DNA of 64,000 bases from Eximiradius sp. (lineage in GTDB: Bacteria; Bacteroidota; Ignavibacteria; Kapaibacteriales; UBA2268), in assembly GCA_937127445.1 (NCBI GenBank), contig CAKZLY010000014.1, positions 253,001 to 317,000 of the forward strand. Reading direction: 5' to 3'. Below, in pieces: positions 9,432-17,430 of the stretch. Each line of letters begins with the position of its first letter. Within the stretch, counting starts at the first letter, position 1. Position numbers and translations under genes: made by a program. The notes below the pieces were generated by a model, which was not told where the DNA came from, did no database searches, and was given only the letters and a program-made list of their open reading frames with translations.

Positions 9432-10457
9432 ATGAAAATCTTGGTTATTCAAACTGCCTTCATCGGCGACCTTATTATGACTACGCCAATTTTCCGTGCT
9501 TTGCGCGAAGTTTTTCCGAAAGCACAAATTGATGTACTTGTAATTCCACAATCCTCAATTATTCTTAAATATAATCCGTATATTGATAAAATTTACACTT
9601 TTGATAAAAAGAGCGGTGTTGTTCGAAAAATTTTTAGCTTCTTTCACATTATTCAAAGATTCCGCAAAGAAAAATACGACATCGGAATTTCGGTACAAAG
9701 TTCATATACAAGTGCTTTTATTCTTTTATTTGCTGGAATAGGTCGCCGTATAGGTTACAGAAGACTACTTTTTGCATCAGATAAAGTGCTTCTTCCCAAA
9801 GGCTTGCACAATCGCTTGAGAGTATTAAAATTGCTCGAACCGCTGAGCAAAAAATCTTTTTCTGATAGTACCGAAATTTTTCTCTCCGAAGCGGAAGTGT
9901 TAAAAGCGAAAGAAATTATTGACAAATACAGCAATCCCAACAATATTAAAATTGCAATTGCTCCCGGCTCCGTCTGGGAAACAAAAAAATGGCCCTGGGA
10001 ATATTATGCTGAACTTGCAAAATTGCTTCTTTCAGATAATATTGATGTATTTCTTATAGGAAGTAAGCAAGAAAATGAACTTTGCGAAAAAATCATTTCC
10101 CATTCTCAAAACCCAAATACATTTAATTTGGCTGGGAAATTAAATTTACTCGAATCCACTGCATTGATTAGCGAGATGGACTTACTTGTTTGCAACGATA
10201 GCAGTCCGTTGCATATTGCTAACGCAGTTGGAACGGACGTTTTCGCTTTCTTTGGTCCCACTGTTCAGCGATTTGGTTGCTTTCCATACCGCCCGAACGA
10301 TAAAATGCTTGAAGTGACTCTCGATTGCCGTCCTTGCAGCAAGCATGGCGGCCACCGCTGCCCGCTCGGTCATCACAACTGTATGGAATTAATCAAGCCC
10401 GAGTATGTTCATCAACTAATCATTGAAAAATTTGCTAACTCGCTGTCGAAAACTTAA
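9432..10457 (+). CDS. waaF: ADP-heptose--LPS heptosyltransferase-like (GT9)
   Basis: A 341-residue GT9 protein. It starts with MKILVIQTAFIGDLIMTTP, the acceptor-side signature of WaaC/WaaF/WaaQ enzymes, and has IAPGSVWETKKWPWEYYAEL and VCNDSSPLHIANAVGTDVFA in the ADP-heptose binding half. The C-terminal cysteine cluster CRPCSKHGGHRCPLGHHNCM is common in heptosyltransferase II-type proteins. The expected role is adding heptose to the inner core of lipopolysaccharide. The gene symbol reflects the family and not a proven acceptor. Its last 42 bases overlap the 3' end of the convergent activase gene. Confidence 0.85.
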   Translation: MKILVIQTAFIGDLIMTTPIFRALREVFPKAQIDVLVIPQSSIILKYNPYIDKIYTFDKKSGVVRKIFSFFHIIQRFRKEKYDIGISVQSSYTSAFILLFAGIGRRIGYRRLLFASDKVLLPKGLHNRLRVLKLLEPLSKKSFSDSTEIFLSEAEVLKAKEIIDKYSNPNNIKIAIAPGSVWETKKWPWEYYAELAKLLLSDNIDVFLIGSKQENELCEKIISHSQNPNTFNLAGKLNLLESTALISEMDLLVCNDSSPLHIANAVGTDVFAFFGPTVQRFGCFPYRPNDKMLEVTLDCRPCSKHGGHRCPLGHHNCMELIKPEYVHQLIIEKFANSLSKT

Positions 10458-13400
10458 ATTTTGAACTCCATTTGTACGGCTCTCACGTGCTTGGGCAACC
10501 CTTTCAGCGGCAAGTGCGAATGTTTCGAGTCGTGCCTCGATTATTTGTGAATACACGTTCCCGTCTGTTTCAATTGTCAAAAACGGTATTCTCTCAATTC
10601 CATCGAAAATGCTTGCAAACGAAATATCCTGATTGCATTGCATTTTCGCCCGCAATTTCCCATCAATGTTCATCTCAGGTAGCCCTACTGCTTCTGTAAA
10701 TCGTGTAGGCATACAGGTAAATGGTCCGAAATTGATAATTCCGCAATATTTTTCAAGTCCGTCTTTGAGAGATATGCCCAGAGTTAGACCAGGTTCACCT
10801 TTGAATTCGTATGGCAGCAAGTGCCTGCTATGCTTCAAAATCGGTTCAATTTCTATACGATGAAACTTATAGTATCCACTTTTTTCGAGCGTCTTTTTGA
10901 TTCTTCTTTCGGCGTCGCGCATGAAGAAATTACGAATTTGCCGCTCGAACTTCTTCCGAAGCGATTTTTCGCTTTCGAGCAAGTCTATTTGCAGCAAATA
11001 ATCTACATAGAAAATCCATTCCGAAATATGAGCCGGAAGCAAAACAAATCCACGTTTCGCAAAATACTCGTTCAACCACTTATGGGCAAAATGGTCGCGT
11101 CTGACGTAAATTTCTCCAACAAATGCAATATAGCGCGATTTTTCTATTGGTATTCTTGCGGGAATTTTGTGCTTCAAAGCATACGCAAACTTTTCCAGAT
11201 GATTGTATATCTGCTCGGGGGCACTTTCGTAATCTTGAATTAATTTATCATACTCTTTATGGAAAATCTCTATTCCTTCGTCTGGGTTTTCAGCGTTAGC
11301 CAGAATAGCATTGCGAATATCTTCGATAACATCTGCAGCCAGAATTGCTTGAATGCCACGCAGAGCAAAATTTTCACCAAGCCCAGCAAAACCGTCCTCG
11401 TTCATTAGCACCATTTGTGCTATATTCTCTATACCACGTCGTTCAAGCAACTGACGTATATATACCGGATACTGTCCAAGTCGACAATTCCCAGCTCCTT
11501 GAACAGTGAAATATGCTATATTCCCCTGTCCATCCCAGTGATTTTCGATATAATCTACAAGCAAGCCTACCATAATAATAAGCGGCAGACATTCCTTGCC
11601 AGTGCAATTTGCCCGCCCGAGCTTCAATACTTCAGGTGTTGGTACATCCAATGCTTTTGCCCGAAAGCCTAATGTTCTCAATGCAGCAGCAAAAAATTTA
11701 GCCGAAAGCTCACCCATCGAGGGAATAAGTATTTCAACGCTTGGATCGTTCAGTGGCACAACTTGCCCCGAAGATGTAACAAAACGAGCAACAGGCTCGG
11801 CAAATTCAATTCGTGCTAAATTTATTGATTTTGAGTGAGAACTTTTATTTATTCGAAGATAGTTATTGATAATATCGATTGAAGCATCAATTCGTGTGTT
11901 TATCCCTGCATCGGCAGAATGACTATCGAGTTCGAGCGTTAGCGATGGTTTGTCCTTCATAATATCCCGAAACGAACTAATAATCATCGAGTCAGGTCCA
12001 CACGAGAAATTTGTTATATAAGTTGCAAATAGTTGTTTATGTTTTTTGATAAATTTGCCAACACGCAAAATTCTTTTGCCTGCTTCCCAGAACATATCAT
12101 CGTCGATTGTTTCCGCCGAACAATCGAATAAATCGAACGGCAAAACGTAAATTCCTCGCGACGCATACTTCTGCGGTATGCCCTTATTTGCAAAATCAGG
12201 AAATGAATTGTAGTGCCGACCTACAAGCACAACACCAAATTTATCAGGTGATTGCTCTATTTCTTTGAGCGCTTGCCTACCAAGCTCGTATGCTTCTTGC
12301 TGGCAGCGGTGTTGCATCTCAATTGCAAATTCAAGTGCCGAACGAATTTTTTCTTTGTCTGTTATGCCAATTTTTGCTGCAATATTGCAAAATTTATCTA
12401 ATTCCCGCTCGAAACCATTCGCAAAATTGAGGTTTTCAGTTAAAATCGGAATATTCTGCAATCTATCCTTGAACGCCTGCCGCAAAAAGAACGCCTCACC
12501 GCTTACAAATACGCAAGTACAATTGAAATCAAGCCTCTGCAGTTCTCTGTCGCCTGCGTTTATCTCGAAAACAGCTGGAAGAAATACGTAATTGGGGTTT
12601 TGATTTAGTAATTCTTCCATCAAACCAAGCGAAAGTTGCGCCGGAAAGCAAAACGATGAGATTTCTCGCTCGAAACCTCTTTTGTCTGGCTTTTCTGGGA
12701 TTATAACCCGAAAGCCTAATTGAGTAAAAAAGTTATAAAACAGTGGATAAAGCGAGTGCGTCAAAAACGAATTGTTAATTCCAATGGTTTTCGCATCTGG
12801 TAGCAAATCGCTTTCTGGTGCATACTTTTTAAAGAACAAATGATTTCGTAATGAAACATAGTCGAATTTTCGAATGTTTGCATCGCGTTTAAGATTGATT
12901 GAATAATACTTATCACAAGCGCCACCAAAAGGATAAGTGCGGTTCTCAATTTGTATTAAGTTTATTGTGCATTTTAGGTCGCATTTTTCTTTGCCACCAC
13001 GGCAGATGAATGGCTTTTTGTAGAATACTTCGCGATTTATGAGAACATCGAGATCGAATTTTTTCTCTTTGTATATTCCAAGATTTATTTTGTTCAACAC
13101 ATCGAGTGCCACACCAAGTGCCCCCATCAGTCCAGGTTCTGGCGGAACAATAATCTCTTTGCCTGTAATGGCAGCCATTGCAATTGGCACAGCACGGTTG
13201 TAGCAAACCCCACCTTGCATAAATATCTTGTTCCCCATCGGACGGTTACCTTTTACACGATTTGCGTAATTCATGCAAACAGAATAAACAAGCCCTGCTA
13301 CAATATTTTCACGCGATATTCCCTCTTGCTGTGCAGTTTTTATATCTGAACCGATGAAAGCAGCGCATTGGTCACTGAAATTAGGCGGATTATCCGCATT

Positions 13401-14762
13401 CATTGCCAATTGTTCAATCTCTCGGAGTGCTACTTTTAGGCTTTCGCTTGCTGCTTCTTCCAGAAACGACCCAGTTCCTGCCGAGCAGGCTTCATTCATT
13501 GCGTAATCGGCTGGAACTCGATTGACTATGTAAGTATATTTTGCGTCCTGACCGCCAATTTCAAAAATTGTATCGACACCCTCGTCGAAATGCACAGCCG
13601 CTGTCGAATGTGCGGTAATTTCGTTTATGACAGCTTCGGTTTCGGCGTGAAGTGCGGCAATGTGGCGTCCCGAACCGGTTGTGCCAATGCCAATGATTTG
13701 TATGCTACCGGGCAATTGCGTTCGAAGGTCGCGATAGCAATTCTTAGATGCTTCGATAGGATTGCCGTATGTGTATAGATAAGATTTAGCAAGTATTTCC
13801 TTTGTTTCAGCACTTAGTGCTACCGCTTTTGTAGTTGTCGAACCCACGTCCAGTCCAATGATGCAGCGTTCGCCTTCATTTGCCCGACGTATGCTGATTT
13901 TCTCGAACTTGACTTTGTCCGCATACTTCGCAATCGGTGGCAAAAACGCAAATGAACTTTCTTTGCTTTTGAAAATTTGCTCGTAATCAGCAATTGGCTC
14001 GACTTTGTTTTCGTAGGCGTATATTGCCGCACCAAATGCCTCGAAAACATCCGAAAAATCAGAAACTTCTGCATCTGGATACTTCTCTTGCAAAAATTTC
14101 ATCACAGCACTATTGCGAGTTACGCCACCAAGCAACAATACCCGCTCTATTTCATGTTTTTCGAGCAGTTCCTGAGCTTTTTCGGCAATCATTTGCGAAA
14201 GTCCTGATGCAACTTCCGCCTTTGGCACACCTTTGTTGAGTGCGTGAGTGCAATCAGACTTGCAGAAAACAGAGCAGCGTCCAGAAACACGAAAAGGTTG
14301 GGCATCTTGGGTTATTTCGTTTATCTCTTCGAGCGAAAGGTGCATTCGCTTTATTTGTTGCAGAAAAAATTCGCCTGTTCCTGAAGCACACTGGTTTTTT
14401 GTGATAATACCAGAGATTTTCCCATAATTGTCGAGAGTATAAACAAGGAAAGTTTCACTACCGAGCGAAGCAATCGCATCGAATTCTCCAGTCCCGTAAA
14501 GATAGTTATATGCAATTTCTGTTGCTTCCGGTTCTGATATATTGGTTGCATTGATAATCGAACGAAACTTCCTGCCAGTGAATGTAATAGGTGTTTTGTG
14601 AAGATTATATTTCTTATATAAGTGCTTGATTACTTCCTGTGGCTTTCCGTTATGAGGTTGCACTTCCCAATTATGAATGGCAAGCCCTTCCAAATTTGTT
14701 TGGCGGAGAATTGCTAATTTAACGCTCGAAGCACCTATACAAATTCCTGCTGCTAATTGCAT
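10416..14762 (-). CDS. 2-hydroxyacyl-CoA dehydratase activase-related fusion protein (BadF/HgdC x2 + DUF2229)
   Basis: A 1448-residue fusion of two ASKHA ATPase modules of the BadF/BadG/HgdC type with a long C-terminal DUF2229/HgdB-like part. Module 1 (about 1-255) has a weak phosphate-1 loop ICIGASSVKLAIL. Module 2 (about 299-575) has the canonical IIGLDVGSTTTKAV. In HgdC two cysteines per subunit bind a [4Fe-4S] cluster across a dimer. Both modules keep equivalents: C125 (NQCASGTGEFF) with C163/C167/C171, and C426 (NEACSAGTGSF) with C466 (SDQCAAFIGSD). The C-terminal part (about 600-1440) contains further Cys-containing segments such as CFPAQLSLGLMEEL and GNCRLGQYP. In known systems activases inject an electron into a dehydratase at the cost of ATP. 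No separate dehydratase subunit is seen here, so the substrate is unknown. It is transcribed alone and convergent to waaF. Confidence 0.88.
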   Translation of the reverse strand: MQLAAGICIGASSVKLAILRQTNLEGLAIHNWEVQPHNGKPQEVIKHLYKKYNLHKTPITFTGRKFRSIINATNISEPEATEIAYNYLYGTGEFDAIASLGSETFLVYTLDNYGKISGIITKNQCASGTGEFFLQQIKRMHLSLEEINEITQDAQPFRVSGRCSVFCKSDCTHALNKGVPKAEVASGLSQMIAEKAQELLEKHEIERVLLLGGVTRNSAVMKFLQEKYPDAEVSDFSDVFEAFGAAIYAYENKVEPIADYEQIFKSKESSFAFLPPIAKYADKVKFEKISIRRANEGERCIIGLDVGSTTTKAVALSAETKEILAKSYLYTYGNPIEASKNCYRDLRTQLPGSIQIIGIGTTGSGRHIAALHAETEAVINEITAHSTAAVHFDEGVDTIFEIGGQDAKYTYIVNRVPADYAMNEACSAGTGSFLEEAASESLKVALREIEQLAMNADNPPNFSDQCAAFIGSDIKTAQQEGISRENIVAGLVYSVCMNYANRVKGNRPMGNKIFMQGGVCYNRAVPIAMAAITGKEIIVPPEPGLMGALGVALDVLNKINLGIYKEKKFDLDVLINREVFYKKPFICRGGKEKCDLKCTINLIQIENRTYPFGGACDKYYSINLKRDANIRKFDYVSLRNHLFFKKYAPESDLLPDAKTIGINNSFLTHSLYPLFYNFFTQLGFRVIIPEKPDKRGFEREISSFCFPAQLSLGLMEELLNQNPNYVFLPAVFEINAGDRELQRLDFNCTCVFVSGEAFFLRQAFKDRLQNIPILTENLNFANGFERELDKFCNIAAKIGITDKEKIRSALEFAIEMQHRCQQEAYELGRQALKEIEQSPDKFGVVLVGRHYNSFPDFANKGIPQKYASRGIYVLPFDLFDCSAETIDDDMFWEAGKRILRVGKFIKKHKQLFATYITNFSCGPDSMIISSFRDIMKDKPSLTLELDSHSADAGINTRIDASIDIINNYLRINKSSHSKSINLARIEFAEPVARFVTSSGQVVPLNDPSVEILIPSMGELSAKFFAAALRTLGFRAKALDVPTPEVLKLGRANCTGKECLPLIIMVGLLVDYIENHWDGQGNIAYFTVQGAGNCRLGQYPVYIRQLLERRGIENIAQMVLMNEDGFAGLGENFALRGIQAILAADVIEDIRNAILANAENPDEGIEIFHKEYDKLIQDYESAPEQIYNHLEKFAYALKHKIPARIPIEKSRYIAFVGEIYVRRDHFAHKWLNEYFAKRGFVLLPAHISEWIFYVDYLLQIDLLESEKSLRKKFERQIRNFFMRDAERRIKKTLEKSGYYKFHRIEIEPILKHSRHLLPYEFKGEPGLTLGISLKDGLEKYCGIINFGPFTCMPTRFTEAVGLPEMNIDGKLRAKMQCNQDISFASIFDGIERIPFLTIETDGNVYSQIIEARLETFALAAERVAQARESRTNGVQNLSFRQRVSKFFND

Positions 14763-14950
14763 CTAACACCATTTTTATATTCCTCTTTTACAAAATTAAA
14801 AATAAATCATTATAATTTACATTTAATTATTTCTAAATTATTCAAAATATGCGCTGTTGTAAGTTGTTAGAATACAGCGACTTACCTGTTGTGAATTTTT
14901 GGCAAGAAATTTGATAAATCAATTGTTGATAAATACGGAGCGAAATTAAA

Positions 14951-16906
14951 TTGAATTTCGACGAAAAAAAATACTTTTTGCGAACGCTTCTTAAAGCAAA
15001 TTTTGGGAGCATCACCCTCTTCGGAATTATTGTTGCAATTGGGATTTATGCTCTTTCGAGCAGTTTGCCAACCGAGCAAAGTCCCGAGCAGAAGAAAGTT
15101 TCGCAACAAATTAGTAAAACAACAGACTTGCTTTGCAAATACATAGAACAAAATGTTTCTGTTAATTTCGAAAGAGCTGCTTATGCTATTGACGAAAATT
15201 TGAAATTTGGTCCTGGCTGGCGACTCCTTCCTGATGTCCCATTTGAAAAAATGTATTACGAAAGCATACCTTCTCTATACTTCGGTAATATTAATTTAAG
15301 CAGGAACGAAAGAAATAAAATACATCCTTTTCTGCAATTCTTGAAATCAGTTTCAGGCAGCGATATTCTCTTATTCCAGAGAATTAGCGAAAGCGGCGAC
15401 ATGTTTCTCATTAATCACACCTTCTACTATCTTCCTGATAATTTTAAACTTAATTTGATTAGCCCCGGGAAAAATCAATCGGTTGCATTACTAATCGAAA
15501 AAATATTCAAAGGTCAAAGTTTCACCATTTTGCAAAACATTAACGATAACATTTATTCTGTCACCTTTCGCCGACTAATCAACCGACAGGGCAAAATTAT
15601 CGGAATGATGGGTATTCTCAGCAAACTTTCGGGCATAATCGATTTCAACATATCAAAGCTAAATTATAATATCGCTTATTATGATGCCTTCTCTAAAAAT
15701 GTTCTTCTTTCGGTCGGGGCAATGCCTCGCAAAAGCACTTTAGCCTGGGCTGATAGCTTGCACCTGAACAACATAGATTCCCAGAATTGCGACTATGATT
15801 GGGGTCGTTCAACTATTTATTCAAGTAAATTGAACTTGTTAGTATTGATTGATTTCCCACAGCAACCCAAAATTATGTCTTCGGGTTTGCGAGTAAATGG
15901 ACTGAAATTGGTTCTTGCTGTTGCTATCCTTGTTGCGGTGTTGCTTGTCTTCTATTCTGTGCGCGTTTCAGACAATTTTGCCAAAAAATTGAACGAAAAA
16001 GAACAGAACTTTCTGAAATTACTTAACTACGTTGCCGAAGGTAAAAGCCGTGAATTTGAAAATGAAGTTATCGAAAAATCATTCAAAGGTGAAATTGCAA
16101 AGGATGAATTAATTAAATCATTAAATAAAATAAATAAAACTATTTACGATTTGCAACAAGATAAATTTGATTTGCAAGATTTCATTGAAATTAAAATTAA
16201 TCGTTTGATCGCCGTAATCGATAAAATTGGGCAACTGAAGGAAAATGCTGAACTTGCCTTCGAAAACTTAATTGAGAAAACTACCGGCTTGACTGTCAAA
16301 ATTACCCAACTTGCAACCACTGCACAGGAACTTTCACGATGGGAAACACCCACGGAAATTTCTTCCAAATTCAACAACAATTCGGCAAAAGAAAAAATTA
16401 AGCAAAAAGCAATTATCATTCGCACCAAAGCAAAACTTTTAACAGATAAACTTGATAAAATCTTTGCAGAACTGAACGCTCTGAAAAAAATATCAGACCA
16501 TACATACCTTATCGCAGTAAATTCTTCCATCTTTGCCGAAAGGGTAAGTTCAAGCAAAATGGAATTATTGTCTACCGAAATCAAAAAAATATCCGAAAAT
16601 CTTCTCAACACACAAGACCAGCTCTATTACCTTGCTACCGAAGCACGAAATGCAATTTATGCTTGTAGCAACGACCTGGAAACTATTGAAATAGTTTTGG
16701 AAAACACTCCAACCCAATCTGATATCGCCAAAATGCTGCTTGAGTACTCAAAATTCAACGAACGCCTTGCTTCTATTTCAACTAAATTTAATTATGTGGT
16801 CGACGAATTTCGCAACATCCTGAAAAATACGGAAACAGCAAAAAGCAACCTTTCAAAACTCGGTGGAATTATTGAAGATTTGATTGATATTTCAGAGAAA
16901 ATATAA
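14951..16906 (+). CDS. MCP-like transmembrane sensor with divergent signalling tip
   Basis: A 651-residue inner-membrane protein. A first membrane helix lies near 19-38, a periplasmic Cache-like sensor region about 40-310 and a second helix about 316-337. These are followed by a HAMP-like stretch (VAEGKSREFE...DELIKSLNKIN) and long helices. Residues 511-550 (LKKISDHTYLIAVNSSIFAE and on) align with the chemoreceptor hairpin tip, whose family form is close to ISDQTNLLALNAAIEAARAGE. The shape is kept, but the usual Glu/Arg contacts for CheA and CheW are changed (NSSIFAERVSSS). The TTG start has GGAG 10 bases upstream. The gene abuts a CheW-like gene, which fits a chemoreceptor role. The ligand and output are unknown. 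Confidence 0.75.
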   Translation: MNFDEKKYFLRTLLKANFGSITLFGIIVAIGIYALSSSLPTEQSPEQKKVSQQISKTTDLLCKYIEQNVSVNFERAAYAIDENLKFGPGWRLLPDVPFEKMYYESIPSLYFGNINLSRNERNKIHPFLQFLKSVSGSDILLFQRISESGDMFLINHTFYYLPDNFKLNLISPGKNQSVALLIEKIFKGQSFTILQNINDNIYSVTFRRLINRQGKIIGMMGILSKLSGIIDFNISKLNYNIAYYDAFSKNVLLSVGAMPRKSTLAWADSLHLNNIDSQNCDYDWGRSTIYSSKLNLLVLIDFPQQPKIMSSGLRVNGLKLVLAVAILVAVLLVFYSVRVSDNFAKKLNEKEQNFLKLLNYVAEGKSREFENEVIEKSFKGEIAKDELIKSLNKINKTIYDLQQDKFDLQDFIEIKINRLIAVIDKIGQLKENAELAFENLIEKTTGLTVKITQLATTAQELSRWETPTEISSKFNNNSAKEKIKQKAIIIRTKAKLLTDKLDKIFAELNALKKISDHTYLIAVNSSIFAERVSSSKMELLSTEIKKISENLLNTQDQLYYLATEARNAIYACSNDLETIEIVLENTPTQSDIAKMLLEYSKFNERLASISTKFNYVVDEFRNILKNTETAKSNLSKLGGIIEDLIDISEKI

Positions 16907-17430
16907 TGGCGGTCCGTAAGATTAAATATTATAAAAGAAAATTTTCAGATAATGACTTTTTCAAGTCTGACTCGTCTTCAAATAAGAATTTCGAACAATC
17001 TCATTTAAGTAGTATAAATAGAAAACTTATTTTATTGCCTTTCAAAATTGGCAATATTAACTTTGTTGCTAATAGTAAGTTTGTTGAAATAGTAATTCCA
17101 AATCGAGAGAAATACACAAATAAAGATTTTCCTAAATGGATTTCAGGACTTATTGCCTACGAAGGATCTATCTTACCGATAGTTGATTTACAGCAACTGG
17201 GTAATTTCCAGAACAACAGCGAGAATTTCTGTACAATAATTTTCAACGACGGTGATTTTCGATTTGGGATAGAAGTGGACTTTGTTCGTTTTCCGTTTGC
17301 TCTCAATACGTCCTCAAAAATTGACGGTTCATTGCACGGCAGCCTTAAAATTCAGCAAAGAGATTACTATTTTCTAAATATCGAAATGATATTTGAATTA
17401 ATTAGAGAACTCGAATTTGAGCAATATTGA
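16906..17430 (+). CDS. CheW-like coupling protein
   Basis: A 174-residue protein with a CheW fold from about 40 to 170. LILLPFKIGNINFVANSKFV and VEIVIPN match the first CheW barrel. WISGLIAYEGSILPIVDLQQ matches the classic region where CheW has RG.i..RG..vpviDL. An N-terminal basic tail of about 40 residues (VRKIKYYKRKFSDND) is extra. CheW normally links chemoreceptors to CheA. The start overlaps the MCP-like gene by 1 base and the end overlaps the CheA-like gene by 14 bases, so the three are clearly one operon. The sequence is diverged, but no function-destroying change is visible. Confidence 0.8.
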   Translation: MAVRKIKYYKRKFSDNDFFKSDSSSNKNFEQSHLSSINRKLILLPFKIGNINFVANSKFVEIVIPNREKYTNKDFPKWISGLIAYEGSILPIVDLQQLGNFQNNSENFCTIIFNDGDFRFGIEVDFVRFPFALNTSSKIDGSLHGSLKIQQRDYYFLNIEMIFELIRELEFEQY

